Shown: positions 34,273 to 44,813 of the stretch, in pieces | Layout: every line of letters starts with the position of its first letter | Position numbering within the stretch: the stretch's first letter is position 1 | Assembly: GCA_051530055.1 (NCBI GenBank) | Contig: CM121342.1 | Span: 1,922,001 to 1,986,000, forward strand | Length of the DNA stretch: 64,000 nt | Origin: Neoechinorhynchus agilis | Lineage: Eukaryota; Acanthocephala | Direction: 5' to 3' | The notes under the pieces: model-generated | The model's input: the letters and a program-made list of their open reading frames with translations, nothing else | Database searches by the model: none | Told to the model about the DNA's origin: nothing | Position numbers and translations under genes: made by a program

Positions 34273-34932
34273 CTAATTGTCAACGTCCTGCTTCCATCTT
34301 GCCAATGATTTTTTCGACGATTCAGAACCCCCCGTGATTTTTTGGGGGAGATTAAGGTTGACGCGAGGTTTTTCATAGCCAATATGGGTCACTCCGATTC
34401 CAGTGCAGTGTCCTAGATTTTAAAGCTGAAAGGTTTAAGGGGTTTCCAGGAAGTTGTTGAACAAGTACTTTATTCTTCGTAGGATTTGTTTTCTCCCCAA
34501 AATCTTCGTACGTAGATTTAAAAGTATTGGTGAATTATTGCAGTTGATCCGGATATGTGGAAGGCACTCCATGGTTGTCAGCTTGCTGTATTTCTGTAAC
34601 AGTGATCTCGAAAATACAGGGATTTCCTTTCCATTCGGTTGAAGTTGAGCACGCCGCTTTCATATCAGTAGCGAATCTTGATGATACAATCTATGAAGTC
34701 TTTGGTGTTGTCCAGGAGAGAAACTAGATAGATTGAGTATGGCGGATCGGCACCGCTTTTGGGTCACATAGTAGTCCCTTGTACTGTCCTCTGGCGTACA
34801 TTCCATCGGATTAAGGATGACGCGCTCGAGATGAAATGATGAAATGATGAAATGCCCTCTTTAAATTAAGAAATCAAAGGATGAAAAATAATTTAATATT
34901 TCGAATTTTAAGCCATAAGATCATTCACACCA

Positions 34933-35244
34933 CCGCTCTGGATCACTCAGCTGCCGTCCTGGTGTAGCGGTCGAAAGTACGGATGCAGCGTTCCCTCGTT
35001 GCACAGCCAGACGAATGTTTTGTAGGAGGAATGCTCCTGATCTCGGATCGCCAGTGATTCGTCTCAATCGCTTGACCAGGTCCTGCGCTGCGGGACCAAA
35101 CGACCCGAGCGTCTCGACGCCAAAGGGAATGAAATAATGATTTTGTCCTTCTGCGTTCCTCAGCGGCGGTTGCTGCCCCCTGGTTTAATGGTGGCGAATT
35201 TTATGTTGTTGGCTGCGAACGCGTCCACGCACGTAGCGTCCTAC
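34933..35244 (-). mobile_element. LINE C-terminal domain fragment (family 2), copy B
   Basis: Duplicate of 27601-27912, differing at one base (35160, T instead of A). Confidence 0.75.
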
Positions 35245-35529
35245 GTTAAACTAAGATCAAATCAATCACAGAAGCTTATATTTTGAAGAAATGAAGGCAA
35301 TGATAATTTTTGCTTCGCTGAATTTTAGAATGTTGACACTTTTATCGTTTAGTAGCATGATAATTATTTACATGCAAAATTTCGATAACAATTTTTCTAA
35401 AGTGCAACAAATTACTTTTCGATATTATTTGTGATTATGATAGAAAATAACAAGCCAATAAAATCGACCCCTTTTCTTTCAAAAAATTGATACTGTAAGT
35501 ACTAGTTTTAGCCGCAATATAACCTCACT

Positions 35530-35917
35530 ATGCCAATTCCGTGCCTCAGTCAATTCTCTTTCGCTGTTGTTCAATCTTACGTTTTTGAACTTCACAACAG
35601 AATTTGCGATGAACTTAGACGTCAAAGATCGGTCAGTCTTGAGTTGCGGAATTATAATGTAGGATTCCCCATCAATAGAGAAAAAGTTCCAATCGTTGTT
35701 CGGGTAAGTTTAAAAACTTTTAAATTTTATGACCGACTTCTTCGATTAGCTATTCGTTGAAAGATGGGAATATGTTGATGCTCACATCGAAGCTGTTCTT
35801 CAACCAGACAGATTGTTCGAGCCTCGTTTTGTCAGGATTCTGGCACGTCAATTTCATCCATCTGCTAATCTTCCAACTCCAACGGAAAATGGATACATTG
35901 TCCAGATGAGGCGATAA
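35530..35917 (+). CDS. Unknown 113-aa protein, copy B
   Basis: Identical exons (35530-35703, 35750-35917) and 46-nt intron to the gene at 28198-28585. No differences were seen across the coding exons, so both copies could make the same protein. Upstream sequence, including the acceptor-like CTAGTTTTAG, is duplicated too. Confidence 0.58.
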
Positions 35918-36209
35918 AATTATTTATGAAAATTATTTTATCAACATATTAAGCTTATTTAACCAAATAAAATATTTAATCAAATTAATTTATGTTACGA
36001 TGTAAAATATTTTTTTGATTTAAAAATTTACGATCGCTTCGAACACAAAGAACTGATATGCTTTTATGACAAAATTTGAATCTACGCGGTCATCTGATTA
36101 TCCGTTGATTAATCAAATATTAACATTTTGTTTCTGTTTTCGTATTAACCCCAGGTCGAGATTTTCTGATGATATCATTTTTTATATTTAATATTTCAAC
36201 GGCCGCTTT

Positions 36210-36547
36210 GTTTCAAAGAATAAGAGAGAAAACAGCTCCTTGGGGGACCCTCGTTGATTGCTAAGGTGTTCGAGGCGATGCTCCCTATTTCGATAAATTG
36301 TAATCTATTGTTTAGAACGGATTTCAACCCTCAAAATTTAAGCATGCATCGAAAAGATTGGGTTTTGACCGACCGAATCAAAAACTTTCTGAATGTCGAT
36401 TTGGATGAGTCGAGAGATAAATAAAGGTTGTGCGTCGAGATTACAAAAAAAATCTTAGATGCATAGAAGAGCATCCGTCCACGAAAAGAATAGATGAAAT
36501 TATTCGATTGAACATTGACAGAAGGTGTGCTTTAAAGCATCCCTCGA
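36210..36547 (-). mobile_element. LINE RT fragment, copy B
   Basis: Duplicate of 28878-29215 with one base change at 36206 just outside. Confidence 0.65.
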
Positions 36548-36712
36548 TTATATAAGCACGTATTTGTTATTTTAAAACACGACATCAGTCGACGACGAAA
36601 AGTAAATCTACATGATATCTGGGCATTTAGCCATTAGAAAGTTTGCATTATTATACGTCTTTGTGAAAATATTCAACATTATATCGTGTATTTGGCAAAA
36701 CTTGAGGTAAAA

Positions 36713-37132
36713 CTATCTATAGCATTTTTCAAGTAAGCAGTTAAAACAAAAATGACGAGAAATCATGGATACAATTATCTCAAAAAATTTAACGCGCAAC
36801 ATTAGCATTGATATGTGATGTTTAGAACTCGCAATCAGCCGACGAGGAAACTGATATCTGCTTGAAATGTACGCATTTCGCTGTACAATCCAAACATTTA
36901 AAAGCTTTACTGGAAATTCCCAACATGATTTCTGACATTTTTCAAGAAATGCAGTTAAATCATCTATAACTTGTGTCATATCTCGAAAAAATATTAAAGG
37001 GTGATATAAGCTTGGATTTGTGATTTGCGCAATTAATGATTCCTTAATTTGCAGATAGATTGTTAACTTTTCTTTGCTGATCAGCGTAATATTCAGCATT
37101 GTTTCGAACAATAGTAGTGCTTTGTTCCACAA
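36713..37132 (-). CDS. Unrecognised open frame, copy B
   Basis: Identical to 29381-29800. Same remarks: 139 codons, no recognised domain, weak evidence that it is a gene. Confidence 0.22.
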   Translation of the reverse strand: MWNKALLLFETMLNITLISKEKLTIYLQIKESLIAQITNPSLYHPLIFFRDMTQVIDDLTAFLEKCQKSCWEFPVKLLNVWIVQRNAYISSRYQFPRRLIASSKHHISMLMLRVKFFEIIVSMISRHFCFNCLLEKCYR

Positions 37133-37252
37133 CTTGACGAGGAATATATTTTGTTTGGTGATGAGGAATTATAAATTAGAATCCTGAATAAAATATAAAT
37201 TTAGATAAAATGGCGGTAGAATAGTTTTATTCACTCCAAATGCTGCATGCAA

Positions 37253-37407
37253 TCAAAGCCTAATTCCATCCTCCACTTCGATACCGTCAATCACATGTTT
37301 ACGACGAGTGTATAAATTCTTTACGGTCGCAAAACACAATCCGGATGCAGTTTCATCTCTAACAAATAGACTTACCAAAAGTTCATTATCGTTCATTGCT
37401 GAGTAAC
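37253..37407 (-). pseudogene. 3' end of the REXO5-like gene, truncated copy
   Basis: About 51 codons identical to the C-terminus of the gene at 29921 (SAMNDNELLVSLFVRDETAS ... IEVEDGIRL, stop). The rest of the gene is missing; upstream on the minus strand comes LINE DNA. It is a by-product of the segmental duplication and not functional by itself. Confidence 0.85.
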
Positions 37408-37518
37408 TGCATAAGAAGTGGGTGGAATAAGACCGTTTAGGAATTTTTTTGAAGAATGAGAGAGAACAGCCCCTTGGGGGACCCTCGTTGATTGCTGAGG
37501 TCTTCGAGGCGATGCTTA
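37408..37518 (-). mobile_element. LINE RT fragment at the copy-B junction
   Basis: Matches 22670-22790 closely (GGTGGAATAAGACCGTTTAG; GGGGGACCCTCGTTGATTGC), i.e. the minus-strand RT around the GVPQGA-equivalent block. It begins exactly where the duplication ends. Confidence 0.7.
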
Positions 37519-37599
37519 CCATACGGGTTTTTGGCAATCATCTAGTTAAGTAATGATCAAACCCTTAGATCAACTTCCATCTAAATGACCAGGTGTTCA

Positions 37600-37690
37600 C
37601 GAAGACCAGGTGTTCATGAGGACAGGTGTTCACGAGGACCCAGAGGTACATGGTTCTTCTTTGATAAAATAAAAAATAAAACGTGTTATC
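37600..37690 (+). mobile_element. LINE 3'-end remnant
   Basis: Contains ACCCAGAGGTACATGG and AAAATAAAACGTGTT, the same terminal signature as the LINE ends near 26.55 kb and 56.1 kb. A short GGTGTTCA[CT]GAGGAC motif is repeated just before it. Confidence 0.5.
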
Positions 37691-38111
37691 AACGTGCTCA
37701 AAACGTATATTAGAGAAAGATAGCAGTTGCAATTGTTGATTTAAACAAAAAGTTATGAAATAACAAATACTTAAATTTGCTCGGTATTTATCTTTGTATC
37801 CCGCTCGTTCATCAATGATAAATATTTCCGGACACTTTCCTCGTTCCATTGTGCGTCAAAACATACATTGATGATATTCCCTTTTCACAAAAGATTGTAG
37901 TCCGCCAGAGAAACCTATTCATCCGCTTCCTTGTTAACCAAATCGTGATGTATGATAAGACTTATAATATTAGTTGATAAACTTTGTGCCGTTGGCACAT
38001 TAAAGGTTGAAAAGCCCTAATTAGAATCATCATTCATAGTGATTGTCTTTTGCGTGACGGCTTCTTCTCAGGTATTCTTATAATATTGGTGACCATAATC
38101 CCGGCCATAAC

Positions 38112-38600
38112 ATGGCGAGACACGCGGAGTTAAACAACATTATTAGCCGGACGCTCCACTCATTAAATGTCCTGACTCTATTAGAGCCGAACCACCTGTG
38201 TCGCTCAGATGGCAAACGTCCCGATGGGATGACCATATTCCCGTGGAAAGAGGGAAAATGCCTTATCTGGGACGCCACATGCGTCGATTCGTTAGCACCC
38301 TCCAGCCGAAGTGATGCAATATCAGGACCGGGAGGAGCTGCGACGGCGGCCGAAAGGAGGAAGACAGCGAAATACGCTGAGCTGGAAAAGACTCACCTAT
38401 TCCTTCCTTTCGGTGTAGAGACAAATGGGGCGTTTGGAGTGTCGGCAAAGAAATTTTGCGCGGAGATAGGCCGACTACTCATAAAAGCCAGCGGAGATCA
38501 CAGACAAAGGAACTACCTCATCCAACGCTTGAGTGTGGCTATTCAACGGGGCAACACGGCAAGCGTGATAACAACGGCCCAATGGAGTGGCGCGGAATGA
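38112..38600 (+). mobile_element. Best-preserved LINE family-2 C-terminal domain
   Basis: An uninterrupted 162-codon frame: RHAELNNIISRTLHSLN, LLEPNHLCRSDGKRPDGMTI, FPWKEGKCLIWDATCVDSLA, GPGGAATAAERRKTAKYAEL, FLPFGVETNGAFG and LSVAIQRGNTASVI, then a stop. This module ends the ORF of a non-LTR family common in invertebrates, downstream of the RT. A nuclease-like role is plausible from conserved D and E residues but unproven. The upstream RT is absent (5' truncation). Downstream AT-rich DNA with a TTTGAAATATTTCG motif is shared with the copy at 59.9 kb. Confidence 0.8.
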
Positions 38601-38670
38601 GGGATATAATGAAAAATGTTTTTTTGGAAAAGAAAATTTCAACATAAATAAAAAATTAATATATTTGAAA

Positions 38671-39060
38671 TATTTCGTGAGGTAACTCCGTCAATTCAGT
38701 CATCTAAAAAAGTTGTTAAATTTTGTGTTATATAGCTCAGGTGCACGGGATCGCTATTTCCGAAGTGCAGGGACCGTGTGTCGTTTTTGATTGATTTTTG
38801 ACGCATCGCCATCCGATAATTTTATTTGCTCTCCTTCTACAAAATAAGGTCGCAGCCAAAATATGCACAATGTTGAAGTCTCTCGGTGATTGGAAATGGC
38901 AGAAGAGTGCTCAATTCGGCTGCAAGTTTGCTTACTTCTTAATGCCCTGCATCGTTTGCCCGATACAGATTCTTCATTATCGAGTAGATCATTTGTCGCT
39001 TAAGTACATTTATAAAAAAACTTGTACACTTTTATGTTTTTATCAAAACAGTTTTTTGCG
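38671..39060 (-). mobile_element. Penelope-like element fragment, first of a tandem pair
   Basis: Shares its lower-coordinate end with 39255-39395 (TTTCGTGAGG, CATCTAAAAA, CACGGGATCGC). Minus-strand frames resemble the GIY-YIG-side C-terminus of Penelope-like retroelements (IGQTMQGI). It is heavily decayed and is treated as a fossil. Confidence 0.5.
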
Positions 39061-39254
39061 TTAAAGACAAGATGTACAATCTAAACCATAGCCGCGGAGT
39101 GTACATATCAAGCAAAAGATCAATTGCATTTGCCATTCTAAAATATTTGTGCAGGATCTACCGTACCTTAGACCCCGATTTCTAAGAGCATAAATCAAGA
39201 TTCTATTACGCACGGAGATCAGTAATTTTCTTAAGATCATTGTTGATTGTTGTA

Positions 39255-40860
39255 GATTTGGTGAAATGTAAAATTTCGTGAGGAATCCTTTTTTCATCAT
39301 TCATCTAAAAAGGTTTTAGTTGTTTTCTATTAAATGGCTCTTGTCCACGGGATCGCCATTGCCAAAGCGCAAAAACGGTGTACTCCGTTCGAACCCCTGC
39401 GTTGTGTTGCGTTTCAAAGATTTTAACATAGTTTTGTTTCCTTCCATGGTGTTAGAAGTAGCGAGGTGTAATGCCTCAAGATCAGAGCGTCGTTTAAGGT
39501 TTTGCGTTCTCTGCGCGATGTTGCATTGCTCAAATCGGCACAGAATTGCTGACTGATGTTAGATGATCCTCTTATGATGCCGTGCATCGTTTGTCCTACC
39601 AGCATTTTATCACACTGAAAGCACTGTATTCTGTACACCCCTTGAGTCTTATTTGTGTCTCTTATTCTCCAAGTATTTGCGAGCGTGATCCTTTTATTTT
39701 TGTACAACCTAACTCCCACCTTTGTCTTAAAAAATCGAGCGTATCATTTTAGTAGTTTCATCGTTGATGAAGTTTGCGCTTTCGAAGCTAAACACACTGC
39801 GGACGAAATTATGATGGGTGATCGGTACTTGCGTCTTTCGAAGCTAAACACACTGCGGACGAAATTATGATGGGTGATCGGTACTTGCGTCTTTCGATTC
39901 ATCAGTATATTATCCAGCGCGAATATCCACTTGCTATCAATTTTTCGAAGGTCCTTTTTCTCGCCTTATTCCATGCAAATTGAGTTGATGAGATCATAAA
40001 AGCTCGTCCAAAATGGAAAGTATGAAAATGTTATCCATAGATTGTTTTTGGTCAGACGAAATCAAGAAAAGTGATTTAACTTGATTAATATTTCGTCATC
40101 TACGTGGGACTTCTTCAGATCTGCTTTATTAATAAGTCGACTATATGTCAAACATAGGAAGTGAATGCGGAAATTTTATACTTCATAGGTCGATGACTAG
40201 ACGTTCGGCTTCCGAAATAATCAAGTGAAAATTTTGCCAAGTGTTGAACGTTTAACCAAGACATCTAGAAACGAAATCTCGCCATCACCATTCTCGCTAT
40301 AGACAGTTCACTGTGTGTGCATCTTGAATGTTCAGTACAGCATTTAAAGAGTCTTTGTTGTGGTTTAAATCGGCCACGAGAAAGTGGACTCCCCTAAGGT
40401 CAGAGCTAGTGACGATCCCATGGCTACCCCATTTGTTTGATCGTAAAAATAACCATTAAATTCAAAGGCAGTCATAATCGTGCACCATTGGTCGTTTTAT
40501 TCAATGGGACATTGGCCAAGAAGGCGTTCACGTTGGCCGTAAACATTCTGTAGTGTACAATGTTTATGTTTCTAAACGCAATCGCAAACGTTAAACCATC
40601 CTTAATGTGTGAAGCGGAGATTTGTAAAATTGATCTTAAAAATGCATTGATCTTTTTAGATGTGCGATGATTAACACACATATTGCAAGCTATAAATAGA
40701 CGGTATCGAGGGATGGGCTCGTGAATCGTCGGAAGGAGACAGAGAAGGCTCCCGCAGTTAATGATGATCTCGTCATATTGCTTATTGCTGACATTCTCTT
40801 GAGCGGACTCGTGATTGTCATCTCGTCTTTGTCGTTGAGAACTTTCTGGACACAAGTTAT
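39255..40860 (-). mobile_element. Penelope-like element fragment, second of a tandem pair
   Basis: Minus-strand frames show a Penelope-type RT block (FNGYFYDQTNGVAMGSSLAL) and, further on, a GIY-YIG endonuclease start (KTQGVYRIQCFQCDKMLVGQ). The order is that of a Penelope-like element. It is broken in many places and clearly old. The same orientation as the fragment at 38.7-39.06 kb suggests the tandem layout typical of these elements. Confidence 0.7.
39781..39892 (+). repeat. Perfect 56-bp tandem duplication
   Basis: A 56-bp unit (starting TTCGAAGCTAAACACACTGC) occurs twice in a row at 39781 and 39837 with no difference seen. It lies inside the Penelope-like fragment and is probably a replication slip or short repair duplication. 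Confidence 0.9.
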
Positions 40861-41046
40861 CCTGTCATAGGCCACTATGGAGTCCATGTTCAACTTGTCT
40901 AATGATATACTGAACTGCTGACTTTCCAACAAATAATCCAGTTTCACGAACGTAGGTACTTACAAACATTGTCAATACCTTTTCATGGCATCTCGATATT
41001 TGTAGAAAAACACCCGAAGAAATATATGTCATCCAGAACTCAATAG
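40861..41046 (-). mobile_element. hAT transposase C-terminal remnant
   Basis: Minus-strand reading gives KVLTMFVSTYVRET, the start of the hAT dimerisation motif (STYxCExxFS). About 105 nt are near-identical to 56345-56450. Only a shard is left. Confidence 0.5.
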
Positions 41047-41162
41047 CGTATCTTTGTGTTTCTCAAGAATATTCATATTATGTTACATTTCAATTATTTC
41101 AAGCTTTATTGCAACTTCTCCCAATAACTTCATATTTTTTGCTACGATGTAAATATCACACG

Positions 41163-41360
41163 TTAAATTATTCTCAACAAAAAGTTGCAATTCAGACGGC
41201 GAATGTCTAACAAACGAGCAGAGAAATCCGATTTAAACTTTTCTGATGATATGCTGAAATGCCCACTTTTAACCAGATAATCAAGTTTCATAAACGTAGG
41301 TACATCCAAACATTGATAATATCTTTTAATAGCATTTCGATATTTGTGGAAATTCATCAA
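41163..41360 (-). mobile_element. hAT transposase C-terminal remnant, diverged
   Basis: Minus-strand DNA reads ILSMFGCTYVYET in one frame, matching the other two hAT shards and the same flanking DNA (TGCTATTAAAAGATATTATC versus the relatives' CATGAAAAGGTATTGAC). It is an older copy. Confidence 0.45.
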
Positions 41361-41413
41361 AAGAAATATATTTCAAACAAAACTACGGTTTTCCTTCATA
41401 TCGATTCCGTGAA

Positions 41414-41683
41414 AGATCATCTTTCCGTTTCTACACTCTTGGATAATACCGCTACTGGGACCGCATGATTTCGTTAAGAGTATATCCATTATTAGCGAAA
41501 ATTGCGTTCACTCCTTTTGAAGCCAATCGTTTCTCGGATAATGACGATATGCAAACCAGTGATGTTCTGTGCATCTCTGAGGATAATGGGAATCTCGATG
41601 TGATACCAACTGAAATCAGTGACCTGATTAACTTTGAAACATAAATGGAAAAATAGCCGATAATCCGATGGTTTGTCTTATGA
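41414..41683 (-). repeat. ~270-bp dispersed repeat, arm 2 of an inverted pair
   Basis: Reverse complement of 33000-33263. A 91-codon frame on the minus strand (41727-41452) covers it but is not recognised. Confidence 0.85.
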
Positions 41684-41769
41684 TATGGGTGATTTTGGTT
41701 TTTGACCGAATAAATGCCGGTTACCACGAGTAGCGACGAAGACTTATTGAGTAAAATATTGATGTAACG

Positions 41770-42640
41770 GCTTATTCATGCGGCGGCTGCCTTGGTATTT
41801 TGCCACAGCCATTTTCCAACAATATATGGATGATCTGCTTAATGAAATTCCTGGAGTCACAGTATATCTGGACAATGTCCTCATCACTGGAAAACACAAG
41901 ATGGAGATAATATATCGAGTTGGATTGCGATTAAATCGTGCCAAGTGCGTAGTACGGCTCTGTCTAACATTTAAAGGTCTCCTTTCAGAATTGAGCATCC
42001 GTACTCAGCTTCTATTACTGTTGTCACTGTACAGAGCAAATTTCCATTCGGCCAAGTATTAATGGAATCGCCATGCGTCGAACATTATGGCTAACCCTTC
42101 TTATTCCCACTTGAGGATAATTCTTTTCTGGTCTTTTTAGGTGTCTGGATGCATATGCCACCTGAAACGGTTTCCCGTTGTGCGGTCTAAATTAGGACCA
42201 CCCGGGATATTTCTCACTCACATCGCACCACAGCATTGTTTCTATGCCCAGATTGAGGGTCTTAAAACTTGAGCGCACATCAATGAACTCCTAACTTCGT
42301 CAAAAGCCTCATCGTATTCTATGCTCCACTCTCATTTCTTACATTTGTTGATCAATTCATTTAATACTTGACATTTGGATTGCAAGCCGGGAAGGAATTT
42401 TTAGGAAATTTACGGTGCCGCGGCAGCGCTAAAATCGCATAAATTTTTGTATCACTCGGTCGCATATAATCGCAATGCAGGTTGTGGTCTAGGAACTCAA
42501 TCTTGTCCAGTAAGAAAACGCACTTGGCACGATTTAATCGCAATCGAACTCAATTCAATCTCCCCATCTTGTGTTTTTGCAGTGATGAGGACATCATACA
42601 GATACACTGCAACCCCGAGAAAAATTATTTTATAAAGACA
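41770..42640. mobile_element. Ty3/Gypsy LTR retrotransposon fossil (pol RT pieces)
   Basis: Plus-strand pieces (41780-41960) contain a Gypsy-type RT core (TAIFQQYMDDLLNEIPGVTV, YLDNVLITGK). Minus-strand pieces (42620-42361) contain a second copy of the same region (RLNRAKCVFLLDKIEF). Two partial, oppositely oriented remnants of one family are therefore juxtaposed. No LTRs are seen. It is old and broken, a fossil only. Confidence 0.65.
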
Positions 42641-42731
42641 TTCAATTTATTTAACGAATTTTTTATTCAAATTAGTTTATTTTGATATGACACGTGAATC
42701 GTCGATTGGCACACTTAATCCATTGTTCAAA

Positions 42732-43049
42732 TCATCGGATAAGTATCGACAAATCGCTGGATATGTAAACCAAGATTTCCTTTACAATTGAACATAAATC
42801 CCTATTGTTTTTCACTCCCTTTCCAATATCGGCGATATATCTTTTTAAATTATCGTCCTCTTTAGATTGAACAACTTCGATAAAATACTCATCTGCTTGG
42901 ATCTTTAATTTCTTTAGCTTACACATACATCGAGGTTCAACACAATTACGCATGTACGTTTCAAGTGTTTGTTCGCTTTCCAATCGATTTTGTTGAAGAA
43001 TTTTCTCCAAGTTTAAAACAGACAGATCGTTAAATGAATACTTATAGCG
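42732..43049 (-). CDS. Possible terminal exon, unknown protein
   Basis: After an acceptor-like AAAAACAG the minus strand is open for about 105 codons: RYKYSFNDLSVLNLEKILQQ, ETYMRNCVEPRCMCKLKKLK, QADEYFIEVVQSKEDDNLKR, stop. It is charged, probably helical and not transposon-like by eye. No upstream exon was found. The family is unknown. Confidence 0.3.
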   Translation of the reverse strand, partial: RYKYSFNDLSVLNLEKILQQNRLESEQTLETYMRNCVEPRCMCKLKKLKIQADEYFIEVVQSKEDDNLKRYIADIGKGVKNNRDLCSIVKEILVYISSDLSILIR

Positions 43050-43369
43050 CTGTTTTTAACATTAGAGTAGTTTCATAACTAAAGTTGTCAAAGAGATTAG
43101 TCGATTTTTGAAATACGTGGAAGGTTAGATAGTTTTTACATTGTAACATTTTTTAGATTACTTAATGAGCTAAAATAGCTGAAAAAGAAAATTGAATTCG
43201 ATGCAAAAATATTACAGCACCTTTAGCATAAATGATCGAATGCTTGGAATTCATAACAATGTTATTTTTTTCAATTTGAGTATGAAAATTAAAAAGACGT
43301 ACGTGTTCCAAGCGATTTAAGAATTATATAAATTCAGATGGAAATTATTTTCCTTCGTACAGAAAGTTA

Positions 43370-44226
43370 AAAGCTTCCTCCAATCTGATACAGTAAGATT
43401 CCAGCCTTCATTATTTTCCAATCGCCCCAATTATGGCAGAAATCTACATGCGCCACTGGGAAGATGCCAATGTATGTAATTTCACATTTAAAATTATGGC
43501 TACGATATGTTGATGATACATTTCTCCTCGTGAACAGCTCCATTGGCGAAGAGTAAATCTGTGACATTTTAAACCGTCCAGATTCTTCGATTCAGTGGAG
43601 TGTCGATGTGAATGAATGTCAATCATTTCCTTTCCTAGATGTCCTGGTTGGGCGAGCTAATGTTTTTAATACGAAGTTTTTTCGAAAACCTGGTATCCCC
43701 AAGCAGCCTGTTCCATGGATATCTAATCTACCCAGCCAATAAAATTCAAAATTGGCAGAATGGTCGCACTATTTCGTAGGACCTACAATTACTAATCAGA
43801 AATTGATTTTTTGAAAAAATTTTTAAAAAAAGAGGCTACCCGTATAAATATATCACACGTTGCATTCGAGGCATGAGCATTTGGAAAAAGACTCAACCCC
43901 AAAAATTGGAGGACAAACGGTATATAAGCATTCCATTTGTGAACGACATTTGGAACGGAAAATTAAATAACCGTATCGTTAATGGATATGGTAACAAAAA
44001 CATGAAGGCAGTTACTTATACGACAAAAAAACTCTCAGTGCCCTCATACGTTCTGCTCGTCTATACGACAGGACATTCCATCAATTTTGATACTGTCAAA
44101 ATCTTGATGCGTAGTGACGATCGATATTCGCGTGTTATTGTTGAATTGATACACATTCACGATCGCAACACGATGGAAGGCAACCAAGCTGATTACCAGT
44201 TGAAATTGCGGACTGGGGTTACCTAA
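43370..44226 (+). mobile_element. Penelope-like element fragment
   Basis: Plus-strand pieces include PIAPIMAEIYMRHWE, a YVDDTFLL-type catalytic block and FPFLDVLVGRANVF, then a longer open part (43873-44226) with ISIPFVNDIW, YTTGHSINFD and ELIHIHDRNTMEGNQADYQL. This is the order of a Penelope-like RT and C-terminal region. It is degenerate and a fossil. From 44227 to 44813 nothing else is supported. Confidence 0.65.
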
Positions 44227-44813
44227 CCTCTCCTTGTTTTAGATATCCTGACGAAGACCCATGAAAGGGTCGAAAATTCGAATTCAATTGACAATTTTAT
44301 TTAATTTTAATAAATTCACCAATCTTTAAGATATCATTTCTTAAATTTAATATTTTAACAGCCGTTTGTTGCAATATAAAATCATTTGGATTTTTATAGT
44401 CAGTTTCATCTTTATAAGATTGCTATCAAGTCAATTGTGCGAGTGAGTGTAATATTTGCCTTGAATATTAATAATAATTTTTTATTATTGACAAACTTGC
44501 ATAATTTTTGCTTCTTGGTTGAAGACGTTAAATAAAGTGTTGAGAATATCCAGAAAGGTAGATTGAATTTTTACGGTGGAGTTTTTAAAGATTGCATTCA
44601 AATAGACTACAATCTTTTAGTAACAAAAGATTTCCTAAGTGCGATTTTTCATTTTTTCGTAAGGAGAAAACATAGACTTGACATCGTGTCTTAGGGGAAT
44701 TTTTAACAAAAGGTGTCTTTGGTGTTGGGTGTCTCGAGACAAAAAATGCCATCCCGCCCATTGTCGTTAGTACATATAGGACAAGTGCGCTAAAAGTTTG
44801 ACAAATTTTTTGA

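Larger units (their letters stand above)
33967..37407 (+). repeat. Segmental duplication, copy B (3,441 bp)
   Basis: Direct copy of 26634-30075. Its right end stops inside the REXO5-like 3' coding region (after GAGTAAC) and is joined directly to a LINE RT fragment at 37408. It is therefore a truncated derivative rather than a tandem gene copy. Confidence 0.95.
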
